The translations under genes were made by a program, and so were the position numbers. A stretch of DNA of 17,226 nucleotides, taken from the NCBI GenBank assembly GCA_036939755.1, contig JALLAZ010000308.1:1-17226 (forward strand), given 5' to 3'. Positions 1 to 9,022 of the stretch are shown in pieces. Source of the DNA: Stephanodiscus triporus. Lineage: Eukaryota > Bacillariophyta > Thalassiosirophyceae > Thalassiosirales > Thalassiosiraceae. Each line of letters begins with the position of its first letter. Within the stretch, counting starts at the first letter, position 1. The notes beneath the pieces were generated by a model. The model had not been told where the DNA came from. It did no database searches and worked only from the letters and a program-made list of their open reading frames with translations.

Positions 1-623
1 GAGTCTGGACTCGCTAAATCTGGAACTCTTTGGGCTATTTTTTGCTAAAAAAAAAGAAGCCAAAAAACTCCGAAAAATGAATTACGACAGCCACCCACTA
101 CGATAGAGAGAACCTGTGTAGGGATTGTTGCACGAAGCGTTGGCATGATAATAAATTTCTCACAAGAATCTCTCTCACAAAAATTCATTCTTGTCCGCAC
201 CTATCTATCTATATATCTGTCTAGACAACAAAGAGGTGATAAGAGTTGGGATCGCTTGCTACGCCAAGAGTGATGGTCTTGTTGTGCCTCAACGCAGATA
301 ATATATTATATACCTTTCGCGAGAAGAAGCCCCCCCCCTCCTCGTCCTCTCCCTTCTGGATGAGAAGATGAAAAGGAAGAAAGTCTCTCCTCTCCTCCCT
401 TCTTGCTGCTCATGCAGCGAATGAACTCAATGTCCCCTGTGAGTTCTATATCTATCCCTGGTCTGCGCTGACACCAAGCTTCCCGATTTGTCGTCCACTG
501 ATTCATGTGATGTCGCTGAGAAGATGCAAAATCATAAAGGCGGTATAATATTTATATGGTACTATCGTAAGCGGATAGATACCTTCAAATTTTATTTCTG
601 TTGGGCAAAAAAAGGGGGTTGAC

Positions 624-1041
624 TACCGTAGAACACGCGGCATAAGCATACAAAAAAAAACATTTTTCGGAAAGCAAGTACTCTAGTAGAGGAGGGGGAT
701 GGGGATGGCTGGCACGTGTGATGTATGTGAATCGACATAGGAATAGAAAAATAATTTGCAGACGTGAGGAGCCCCAATGATCCTCCCTAACAACAACCAT
801 CACAACCATGGCCCCACCGCTTGTGGAAATGGGTCCGCCGCAGTGGTGTTGATGAGAAACCATGACATGTCACATATCGTTGGACGACTCATCTTGTACA
901 TAGGAAAATGACTGTGTCGTTCTAAAAAAATTGAGTATGTGTAGGAATAACGTAAAAATGAGAAGTGGGGATGTACGTACGATCCATCTTTCTTGCGATT
1001 CTCTTGTGCCCCGTTATGCTTATGCCATGTGTTCTACGGTA
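624..1041. repeat. Imperfect 27-bp inverted repeat, widely spaced
   Basis: The reverse complement of 624-650 matches 1015-1041 at 25 of 27 positions: TATGCTTATGCC, two mismatched bases, then GTGTTCTACGGTA. The arms lie 364 bp apart. Shorter pieces of the same text (TACCGTAGAA or its complement) recur near 2384-2400 and 2506-2516, which suggests debris of a dispersed repeat family rather than one hairpin. No flanking target-site duplication was established. Confidence 0.6.
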
Positions 1042-1391
1042 TATGTATGTCCTCCATCTGAATTGTTAGCAGTCTCGATCCAGGGATGGTATAATCTTGA
1101 TATATCCGGTATGTCTTACTATGTGTTCTTGCATACCTATAGATCGGCCATAGGAATTCATATGTTTGTTTTTGATGTGTCTCATTTTCGTCCGTTGACT
1201 GGTTTTCATCCTGTGTGGTACACTATCCTACTTATCTGTTGCAAAAACAATATTTTTAGTGTTTAACTTCTTTACTAGTAGATAATTTTTTCACACCGTA
1301 TCTTACCTTAGAGGCGTACACTAAAGTACAAAAAAGCCAATTTTCTCCCCCATCATTGATGGCTTTAATTGCTTCCTCCCCTGGGTCTGAG

Positions 1392-1434
1392 CACATGTGA
1401 AACATCATATCAATGAGAGGATGTTTCACATGTG
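1392..1434. repeat. Perfect 15-bp inverted repeat (stem-loop)
   Basis: Bases 1392-1406 (CACATGTGAAACATC) are the exact reverse complement of 1420-1434, with a 13-nt loop between them. Each arm itself contains the 8-bp palindrome CACATGTG. On a transcript this would be a stable hairpin; as DNA it could be a cruciform or a protein-binding site. No gene surrounds it, so the role is unknown. Confidence 0.85.
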
Positions 1435-2526
1435 TTCATCTTCCTTGGGTGTCCATTGTCTGCCGAATGTTGTGGAGGAGAAAGTTGAGCATGGGTTGGG
1501 TGATCTACTCTACAAAATGGGTAAAAAGTACGCGAGTGCAACACAACCACACAACCACACAACCACAACACACAACAACCAACATGAGCCGATCCTGCCC
1601 TACCCTCCAGCGGCTTTGGCCCTCTCCCTCCATGGGTAGGTCAGCGGCATCATCAACTCATGGTGCCGCCGCTCCCTATGGGCCCATGCAAGGCACGCGC
1701 CATCGGGTTAGGCGGTGCCACTGTTGGTTCCCTTGTTTGGGGCGCCGAAACGCAACCAATCAAAAAGTTGAGAGAGAGGTGGGGCCTTGGCCTTGGGGCG
1801 GTGGCCACCATTTGATGACGAAACACAGCAATCAACCCAAAGTTGGCAGCAGTGGTAGGGTAGAAAATTTGGGAGGGCACGTGACCACGGTGGAATGTGA
1901 GGGGGGAGTGTTTCGCTATCGTTTGGGGGCGGGCGGCAAATGGAATGACAAAAAATAAAAAATAAAATACATCGTGGCGTAGATGGCCATTGATCATCAA
2001 AAAGCACACAACAACCAACCAAAAACAGGCAGCCGCAATGGAGGGGACTATTGAGGGGAGGCGCAAAGAGTGGGAGGTGCGGGAAAGCAAGATATCATCA
2101 TTTTTTAGGGGGAAAAGTCTAATGGGATGTAAAAAACTAAAATAAATTGTTGAGTTAAAGAAATAATTTTTTTCTCAGCCAGTTTTTATTAGTAAGTTGA
2201 ACCCAGCCACCCCGCCCTTGGTGAACCCCTTCCGCAGAGACTGCCAGTGTGGGGCGGCAGAAAAATGCAAAAGCCATGCCGCATAGTCTGGCGGCCGGCT
2301 CCACCAAGGTGGTGTTCTTTGCCGGATGGCTTGACCCTGCTTGTCAACCATCTGTTTGTACTATTCCTGCTGCATAGCAAATGCTACGGTACGGTAGAAA
2401 GGGAGTTTTTTGCTCGTTTGTGTTGTTACGTAGAGAACAATAAAGTAGCCAATTGTAGCATAAAACGTAGTAGTCAAACGGTTTGCGTGCCAGCCGGCTT
2501 TTAGTTACCGTAGAAAATAGGTACGA

Positions 2527-2556
2527 GTACAAGTCTACACGTGCGTAGACTTGTAC
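2527..2556. repeat. Perfect 12-bp inverted repeat with central CACGTG
   Basis: Bases 2527-2538 (GTACAAGTCTAC) are the exact reverse complement of 2545-2556, separated by six bases. The junction of the left arm and the loop reads CACGTG (2538-2543), the core of E-box/G-box sites. It lies about 180 bp before the pyrimidine tandem repeat. No gene nearby is well supported, so a regulatory role is only a possibility. Confidence 0.8.
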
Positions 2557-2732
2557 CGGAAAAAATTCCCAAGTGTTACAAACTGCTCCAGCTAAGATCA
2601 AACCCAGTCCATGGTGTTTCGTGTTGCGGCGCCCTCGGAGTCGGACTAACTCTTATTCTTGTTTGTCTTGTCTCCCTTGGCTTGTTGCTCCCCTGCCCCC
2701 CTTGCCCCCCCCCTCCCACCCAGTAATCATCA

Positions 2733-2836
2733 CCTTCTCCCTTCTCCCTTCTCCCTTCTCCCTTCTCCCTTCTCCCTTCTCCCTTCTTCCTTCTCCCTTC
2801 TCCCTTCTCCCTTCTCCCTTCTCCCTTCTCCTTCTC
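2733..2836. repeat. Polypyrimidine tandem repeat of 7-bp unit (CCTTCTC)
   Basis: About 15 copies of CCTTCTC run almost perfectly from about 2733 to 2836. One copy carries a C-to-T change near 2788 and the last copies are shortened. The plus strand is all C and T for about 100 bases, so the other strand is all purine. Frames across it translate to repetitive low-complexity peptide and are not genes. The unit is not the stramenopile or plant telomere unit. Confidence 0.9.
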
Positions 2837-2899
2837 TCACAGTGCTGGACATGCCATGAGCCATGACCATCTCAATTGCCCTTGTCTATCAGTTGATTG

Positions 2900-3753
2900 T
2901 CACATTGGGACATCATTTCTAGGTTGCCTACACTGCAACCCCAGCAGGAAGCTTTGCCCACATTCTATCCTTGGTCTGTTAGCCCATCCTCCCTTTAGGT
3001 AAGGCTCAATTTCAATACCAGCAACTATCCCAGCATCTGGTGGGCATGAAAACCACTCTGTAAAATAGTCCAAATTCTATGTCTAATAAGATAAAATTAG
3101 CAGTTGTAATTAACATTGTGAATGTTCTCTCTTTCTCGTTAATTACTATCCACAGAAGAAACCTTCCAAACTAGTTCTTTAGAAGAAAAAACTGTCCTCA
3201 AAAGGAGCTTTCCAACAATCTCCAATTTGACCACATAATTTGTCATCGATCAAGGACAACTCTACAAGCAACGCAATGTGTTCTTCAGGAGTTTGGGATG
3301 TAGTTGCTATTAATATGCTCAATTCCTGTTCTGCTGGTGATGGTGGATTGCCAGCATAACATCAGAGCATTTTGAGAGCCCCAGACTCCCTCATGCTCTC
3401 AACCACCTTGGCAAAGGGAGGCACATATTTGCCAGTTCAAGGGATCTTTGCATTCAATCTGACACATTGGTACAAGATGTAAGGTCTTATGTGGAGCCCT
3501 ATAGTCATGGTAATGATGGTTGTTGCTGGCCATTGGGGGCTATGTTGGCCCGTGTCACTGTAAGAGTAGTACAAATTTCATTAATGCAAGAAGCAAATGC
3601 CATGAGGCAGGAGGAAGCATTAGTGATTACAGTAGGGTGTCCAGTTTTAAATTTTGTATCTAGTGAAACATTTTTCCAATTTTTCGTCTGGCCGCCGTAC
3701 TGAAAATTCTCTCTTTCTGAGCCCTGACATTCTTGGGTGAAAACATCGCCAAT
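2900..3753 (-). pseudogene. Decayed protein-coding relic, family not recognised
   Basis: Reading the minus strand from 3753 gives 82 open codons down to a TGA at 3505-3507. The text then continues one frame away from an ATG at 3506-3508 and stays protein-like through two internal stops to a TAA at 3179-3181. After a stop-rich gap it resumes in that same frame from 3070 to a TGA at 2900-2902. The best stretches are balanced in composition, for example AEQELSILIATTSQTPEEH and EPYLKGGWANRPRIECGQS. I see no known motif. The plus strand also has a 78-codon open frame at 3467-3703, so the strand is not certain. It could be a dead gene, a transposon part, or an intron-rich gene that I cannot assemble. 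Confidence 0.35.
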
Positions 3754-4097
3754 TTATGACATTTTTGGCATCAACGGCCCATCATCCAAATCATTCCCTT
3801 GCACATTTTTGGCGGGAAAAAAATAGAGTTAGTTTTTTCTTCCCGCCACCGATCACCAAAACACCTCATGCATAAAATCATTCCATTTATGTAGCAATCT
3901 ATGCCGATGGTCACGATGGTTGCCATTCGTCTAATATGGATCTTCTGGTTAGCCAAAACATAAGGGAGTCTATTCTTACCCTATTCGATCGATCCTCAAT
4001 TTTGGTTAATCAGAGAGGAACGTCTCATCAAGTTATTATGATACCATATTGGACAATGAGCTGAGTATTATATACATCTCCCATACCAATTCACTTA
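3754..4097. other. Non-coding gap between two relics
   Basis: All frames are interrupted and I recognise nothing. The stretch may hold the eroded 5' part of the reverse-transcriptase element that follows, since the retained part starts in the middle of its domain. Confidence 0.4.
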
Positions 4098-4514
4098 GTG
4101 ACCTACAATTAAACCTCACCCCCAACGTGGTTTCCGAATGTGGTGGTCGATGCTGTTGTAAGGGAATGGCTGCGCCGGACACTGGACGTCGACGCCACCC
4201 GAGACGAACTATCGATGGCACAGAGTGCCACACAAATGGTGTCTTTTTACGTTGACGATGGAGTGTTATCAGTGAGGGACCCCGTGTGGCTACAAAGTGC
4301 CTTCGACGTCCTCAACACCCTTTTTGAACAGGTCGGACTTAAAATGAACACGAAGAAGACTCAGGTCATGACTTGTGTTCCTGGCAAGATAAGAGAGAGT
4401 TGGTCTGAGGAGGTGTATCATGACAGCAGACTCAGTCTCCTGTTGCCAGCTGACCGGAAGCGATTCTGCGTCAACTGCTATCCCCTCAGACTGCAAAATC
4501 CAAGTGGCAAATGA
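4098..4514 (+). pseudogene. Fragment of non-LTR-type retrotransposon reverse transcriptase
   Basis: The frame beginning at 4098 reads VTYN, a TAA stop, then a region resembling the 'TQGDPLSPTLFN' block of reverse transcriptases, followed by VVVDAVVREWL. The catalytic F-Y-V-D-D box lies at about 4239-4253, followed by LFEQVGLKMNTKKTQVM, the usual G-L-x-x-N-x-x-K-T block, and then a short cysteine pair (CVNC) that suggests the start of a zinc-finger tail. Everything upstream of the palm (fingers, endonuclease) is missing. A frame change near 4490 seems to move the tail into the frame ending at 4656, where HCEAF continues the match. The element is dead and truncated at both ends. The family call rests on motif order; the exact clade is not determined. 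Confidence 0.72.
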
Positions 4515-4673
4515 TATAATCAGACTACACTGTGAAGCTTTCGTAGAGATATTCCCTTGCTGTATAGGAATTATTGATTTACTGGTCAGTCTCTATAGGG
4601 TTTGTTGCATTCCTTCCAATCCATGTATCGTAACAAAAAATACACTGATAATTTAATGAACCTAAACAATTTT

Positions 4674-7166
4674 CTACAGCAAATCAATAACCTCAGGCTG
4701 TGCTAGCAATCGCTTCTGACAAGTTCCATTAGAAAATCTCCCTTTCTCCACATCATCTCCAATGAGTCCAACACCGCGGCTTTTGCTTGTGTGTCGCGGT
4801 TTGTTCTCGTCTTTCAGGCTCCAAGATCCGTCTGATCTAAATGATACTTTATCGTATCCCGAAGAGACCTTGTCCTTATACTCAAGCAACATAGTCTCAT
4901 ACAGCCCACATTGAACAAGATCCCTCACTGAGAGGAAGTCTTCACACACTCCGCACCTCCATCTTCCTCCTGAGATATGTTTATTGTAATGAAGGAATGT
5001 TTTCATATCAAAGCACTGCATGTGTTTGCAGTGCCGCCCTCGTATTGCTGTCTTGATTGCCGACATTGACAACGGACATAGGAGTGAGAGTGTGAGCGAG
5101 CAGCTGCAACTGGAATCACCACCTTCGCTATCGCTGTCAATCGACACAGTCTGGCTTTGTAAATACCTCTTCGCCATTTCTCGAGACGCTTCAAGCGATA
5201 TTTTTTGCATACTCTTAATGAGTTGTTCATACAAATCATCTGGTGTAATGTACTCGCACACAGCAAGATGTACAGCGTATGATCCTTTGAGAAATACTCC
5301 ATGATCATCATTTTTATAGATGAAAATACTTGAAACTTCTTCATGGGTCAGCTCTTCGGCATCCCCATCTTCATATACAATTTTGTATAACTTGTATTTT
5401 TCATCGTAGCTCTCTATTGAACCAGCAAAGGGACGAAGCTCACCGTCATCACCTTCGAAGACTTTGCTAACAAGAGAACCAATTTCGTGCTTTGGCTCCT
5501 CCACTTTCTCGATGACTTCTCTCGCACAGATTTTTAGACTAAATGGAGAGCTGGCAATCTGAAGAACCCCTGTCATATCTAGTGGGTGACAAAGACCTTT
5601 CCACAGCGTTGGATCGTGGCTTTGCTGTCGTCGTTGAGTGATATGTACTGCCTGCTGCGATGCGCCTCGTGACAATTGTATAAACGTTCCAATTGGCCAT
5701 TGATGGTTGTCACTGTGGTGCTTTTTGTCATATTCTGTACGCGTCAGGGGTAGCATTCTTAGTAGGAGGCGTCGATCCCCAGTTTTAAATGTCTTGCCTG
5801 ATTCACCCCACGTTATACCCCAAGGGTTATCATCTGTTCCGACTCCAAATGAAGTTTTATCGGACGATTTTTCATTGTTATACTCACCAGGTAGATCGAC
5901 GTTTACAAATGCACATGATACGGGGAGATTCTGGGTGTACGCATTCTTAGCTGATGTGCATGATGTTGTTCGTGTTGCAACTCGAGTCTTTCTCCCTTCC
6001 CATATCGAATCCATTTCCTGACGACCAAGTTCTTTCACGACTTTCCAATAGGGGTCCCACTGCTCTAGCCTATCTCGAACACAAATGAAAGACTTATCAT
6101 CAAGAGTTGCGCCTGATCCATTAAAGTTAAATCCAGCATCATATACCAAAGCGCATGATTGACGTGGTTCAAGACTGGCACTCACAAGCGCATGCGAATT
6201 ATTGTCTGGAAGGAATTGAATGACGTCCATGCTACAAATGGGAATGGGTGGGGGAAGAGAAGCGGGAGGAAAGAGCGTCGGAGAGTCAGTCACATCTTCC
6301 ATTATAGTCATTGCTTGTTGAGTATTTAATGACATTCGAGAAGAAACTGCTTTTTCAGACACTTGTATCCCAGCAGTTTCTTCTTCCTCCCTTTCTTCTC
6401 GATTTGAAGACCGAATTATCGCAGTATTTTTTCCATCAATAGCAGGTGCGCCACCATTCCTGCTTGATTTCGTCCTTCGCTCCTTTGCACTAACTTCTCC
6501 ATTGTCTAGCACACCAGCTTCTTCTCTTAGTCGTTTGTTGGTATGCGTATTGCCTTCCTTCTCTTGTATCGTAACTACTTTGTCGACGTTGCAATAAATT
6601 GATTCTTCTACAGACTTGCAGTTTTGTCGTTCGCTCATCTTGCGTGAGATTGAATCAGTAGGTGGGGGTTCGATCCTGCTCTGCGAACTCGTTGGCATTT
6701 CACTCGTATCGTTTTGGGCACTTATAACATCCAGACTCTGATTTTTCAACGCATTTTCCAGGAAAAGAAAAGCCCTCTTCACCGCATTCAACCCATGCAC
6801 TCGTTCATCAGGGGATAGCCGATCGTCGACGGAACGATAGAAAAGGGCCATGACGTGACGTGCCACATCCGTAACAGCGATGACGCTCTGAGATGGACAG
6901 TGGCTTATGAAAAAGGAGGAGAAAAAGCCTTTGGCTAAATCTATTTGTCTCATTTCGTTCCCCTCCCCCTCACCAACCTGCTTGTGTCTGGAAGTCTTGA
7001 GATCCGAGGCAATGACATTCGCATAGCATCCGAGGTTGTCGGGTGACAGAGTCTGGATTTGTTGGCATCGGAAAGACAAGATCCTGCGCCATAGTTCAAG
7101 CTGTAGTTTAGACGCTCCAGGCGGTGGCTGCAATTCGCCCGAAGATGCATAATTGTTATGGGCCAT
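4674..7166 (-). CDS. PIAS/Siz-type SUMO E3 ligase (SP-RING) with Tudor-like insert
   Basis: A single 830-residue reading frame. Residues 691-750 form a MIZ/SP-RING zinc finger: LLCPLS, then C713-x-H715 with HMQCFD, then W736 and C738-x2-C741. This is the domain by which PIAS/Siz ligases hold the SUMO-loaded E2 (Ubc9) and pass SUMO to lysines. Residues about 455-552 plus 625-660 resemble the PINIT substrate-binding region (RLLLRMLPL; WPIGTFIQLS; YAVHLAVCEYITPDDLYEQL). Between them, residues about 562-616 form a Tudor-like module (GSLVSKVF, then IVYEDGDAEEL) of the kind seen in plant PTM/DIR17 proteins. The last residues, EVIDLL, look like a SUMO-interacting motif. Residues 1-140 are probably helical and 150-300 disordered, charged and Ser/Thr-rich. 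No SAP domain is evident. The product is expected to be nuclear. The ATG at 7164-7166 is the first in frame and sits 104 bp from the divergent transporter gene. Family call is secure; substrates are unknown. Confidence 0.9.
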   Translation of the reverse strand: MAHNNYASSGELQPPPGASKLQLELWRRILSFRCQQIQTLSPDNLGCYANVIASDLKTSRHKQVGEGEGNEMRQIDLAKGFFSSFFISHCPSQSVIAVTDVARHVMALFYRSVDDRLSPDERVHGLNAVKRAFLFLENALKNQSLDVISAQNDTSEMPTSSQSRIEPPPTDSISRKMSERQNCKSVEESIYCNVDKVVTIQEKEGNTHTNKRLREEAGVLDNGEVSAKERRTKSSRNGGAPAIDGKNTAIIRSSNREEREEEETAGIQVSEKAVSSRMSLNTQQAMTIMEDVTDSPTLFPPASLPPPIPICSMDVIQFLPDNNSHALVSASLEPRQSCALVYDAGFNFNGSGATLDDKSFICVRDRLEQWDPYWKVVKELGRQEMDSIWEGRKTRVATRTTSCTSAKNAYTQNLPVSCAFVNVDLPGEYNNEKSSDKTSFGVGTDDNPWGITWGESGKTFKTGDRRLLLRMLPLTRTEYDKKHHSDNHQWPIGTFIQLSRGASQQAVHITQRRQQSHDPTLWKGLCHPLDMTGVLQIASSPFSLKICAREVIEKVEEPKHEIGSLVSKVFEGDDGELRPFAGSIESYDEKYKLYKIVYEDGDAEELTHEEVSSIFIYKNDDHGVFLKGSYAVHLAVCEYITPDDLYEQLIKSMQKISLEASREMAKRYLQSQTVSIDSDSEGGDSSCSCSLTLSLLCPLSMSAIKTAIRGRHCKHMQCFDMKTFLHYNKHISGGRWRCGVCEDFLSVRDLVQCGLYETMLLEYKDKVSSGYDKVSFRSDGSWSLKDENKPRHTSKSRGVGLIGDDVEKGRFSNGTCQKRLLAQPEVIDLL

Positions 7167-7270
7167 CGTTGGGAAGAATTCGCCAGGTTTGTTTGCCTTC
7201 TAACCGAACCCTTCCTTCCCCTTTGTTGTGGTTGTGGCGTTCCGGCCAAAATTGTGGTATCGTATCGTAG
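7167..7270. promoter_or_regulatory. Divergent promoter between SUMO ligase and transporter
   Basis: The two start codons are 104 bp apart, or 173 bp if the transporter uses the ATG at 7340. Both 5' UTRs and both promoters must fit here or overlap the first codons. No TATA box is obvious; there is a CTTCCTTCCCC tract and a GTATCGTATCGTAG motif. A shared bidirectional promoter is inferred from geometry only. Confidence 0.5.
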
Positions 7271-8886
7271 GTGGCTGGTGCGTGGTCTTTGCCGAGAAAA
7301 TTTGCGAGGGCGCGTAAGGAGACAGAACGCATAATCGTAATGGACTCGGACGGCTCAGAGAGCAAAAACGCGGACGAGCTAACGGGGATCATCGCTGCCT
7401 TCCTAGCTGCATTATCTTTCGGTAGCTACGGAGTGCCCATGAAAGGTGAGGCAGCGACGCGCGTAGACGTCGATCCGCTAGTTTTTCAGTCCTACAAAGC
7501 AGTCACGGTGTTAGTGAGTTGCTTTCCCCACCCTTTAATGTTCTATCTAGTGGGTGTTTGAGATCTCCCTGACCTCATGTTCCATCCCCCACAGTTCACG
7601 TCGGCTATTTTTATCTGGGTCAACAATATCCTGGCAGATAGTTGCTCGAACTCATCGTTTGAAACGTGTTACATCAAATGGACGTTCTACGATTTTACCC
7701 CATGGGCTTTCGTTTCTGCAATCCTCTGGGTACCGGGCGGGACAGCGGGGGTGTATGCTATTCGACGTGCAGGATTGGCGGTTAGTAATGGGATATGGTC
7801 TTGCGTCATTGTAATATTATCATTCATCTGGGGCGTGTTCATATTCCGTGAGAAACAAAAGAGTACATTTGGCGCAGTAGTGTCAGTGGCCTTGTTGTGC
7901 GTGGGTTTGTGTGGAATTTCATATTTTTCATCGAAAGAGGACGTGGTGAAGAAAAATGGGAGTGCACGTGAGCAACACGAGAACAAAAATACTGCGCTCG
8001 GAGACTCACTTGAACTTGCAGGAGAAACTACACCACTTTGGAGGGAAGGAGACAACGACAACGTCTCTTTAGATTTACGACACTTCCCTCATTCAGGAGT
8101 GCCTCCACATTGCCATCAAACAATTGATCTCCATCTACCCGCACTGCCAGAAACACCCAACGAACGCGTGTATCATGTAACGAAGTATCATTTTGGTCTT
8201 TGCATGGCAGTGGCCAATGGAGTTCTCGCATCAACAATGATGGTGCCACTACATTACGCTCCTCCGAATTCAACTCACGGCATGGGATATTCCATGAGCC
8301 TCGGAATCGCTGCTGTTTTGATGGTATTCCTTTTTTGTATACTAAGATTCATGTGCCTCTCTTTGGGAAATTTTATTTGCCACTCAAGCTGGCAGAATGC
8401 TGGCAGTGACCGTAGAGGACCAAACATGACTTTGCAGCTTTTGCAGCAAATGGCAACGGAATCACTTTGCGAAGGATACCGTCAATTACCATCATTCCAT
8501 ATAAGGGTTATGTGGAAGGCCGGGCTGACATCAGGCGTGCTGTACAGTCTGGGCAACTTGTTTGGCATAGTAAGTATACAAAAATTGGGGAACTTTATGG
8601 GATACAGCCTCAACCAGTCTTCCATGATCATATCAGGTGAGCAACCAGAAATCACATTAAATCAAATGAAGTAGACTCGTATCTGTTACTTTGTCCAATT
8701 CAACCATATTTGCGTTTCTAATTGCTTTTTTGATTCTTGTATTTGGATGCATTTGGGCACCAAGGCTTATGGGGAGTACTCTATTACAGGGAAATCCCAG
8801 GCACAATCAACATATTGGGATTTTTGGCATCGTCATGTGTTGTGTTTGTAGGGATAATGTTAATGGCCAGCGAACATACAGTCTAA
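7271..8886 (+). CDS. TMEM144-like DMT-superfamily membrane transporter
   Basis: Three exons, 7271-7513, 7595-8636 and 8765-8886, join in frame to give 468 residues, or 445 if translation starts at the second Met (7340), which opens MDSDGSES just ahead of the first helix. I count ten transmembrane segments in two groups of five, separated by a hydrophilic loop of roughly 90 residues (from SSKEDVVKK to VYHVTKYH). The family signature is clear: SFGSYGVPMKG in helix 1, WVPGGTAGVYAIRRAGLAV and IWSCVIVILSFIWG in the first half, and GLWGVLYYREIPG in helix 9. The last exon was found by family logic: it restores helices 9-10, and without it the protein would stop in the ninth. TMEM144 and its relatives are putative carbohydrate or metabolite transporters with poorly known substrates. 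Neither substrate nor membrane can be read here; no plastid leader is visible. Confidence 0.88.
7514..7594 (+). other. Intron 1 of TMEM144-like gene (81 nt, phase 0)
   Basis: Donor TTA|GTGAGT and acceptor CCCCACAG|TTC join AVTVL to FTSAIFIWV within the second helix. The unspliced frame ends at a TGA inside the intron. Confidence 0.9.
8637..8764 (+). other. Intron 2 of TMEM144-like gene (128 nt, phase 1)
   Basis: Donor ATATCAG|GTGAGC and acceptor GCACCAAG|GCTTATGG create the glycine of SGLWGV. The splice continues into a 40-residue tail containing the tenth helix and a stop at 8884-8886. Confidence 0.88.
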
Positions 8887-9022
8887 ATACAGAACCAGGT
8901 GATTACACATTCCTCTCGTCGACTTTGTATGAATAATGTAGATTACTAAAAAAATCTACTAAGCAGGGTGTAACGCACGAAGCCAGTTTGCATTGGAGTA
9001 CTAGGAAATATGTAGATTTCCT
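8887..9022. terminator. Convergent 3' region with inverted repeats
   Basis: This is the 136-bp gap between the stops of the transporter (+) and the DoxX-like gene (-). Bases 8942-8959 and 9012-9030 are near-exact inverted copies (ATTACTAAA...AATCTAC), the second one running into the DoxX-like stop codon. Smaller hairpins also occur at 8938-8959 and at 9003-9022 (AGGAAAT/ATTTCCT). These could mark the ends of both transcripts; the role is inferred from position. Confidence 0.4.

Larger units (their letters stand above)
1..2732. other. Gene-poor region with no supported coding sequence
   Basis: No reading frame here has a recognisable domain. The longest ones (plus strand about 1413-1958, minus strand about 1653-2090) overlap each other on opposite strands, have biased composition and resemble no family I know. 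The region holds homopolymer runs, a CTAT microsatellite near 200-223, an AC-rich stretch near 1544-1592 built from CACAACCA-like units, and three inverted repeats listed separately. It may be intergenic or repeat-derived DNA, or contain UTR or non-coding RNA that I cannot recognise. Confidence 0.6.

Noticed and set aside
931..1266. 111-codon plus-strand frame in the AT-rich left part
   Set aside because: No family resemblance, and part of it lies within the inverted repeat arm at 1015-1041.
1413..1958. 181-codon plus-strand frame, with a 145-codon minus frame (1653-2090) opposite
   Set aside because: They overlap on opposite strands, have skewed composition and show no domain or targeting pattern that I trust.
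2733..2836. Possible internal telomere repeat
   Set aside because: The unit CCTTCTC does not match TTAGGG- or TTTAGGG-type telomeres in either orientation.
8691..8936. 81-codon plus-strand frame after the transporter
   Set aside because: It lies partly in intron 2 and reads the last exon in the wrong frame; the spliced frame gives the expected tenth helix.
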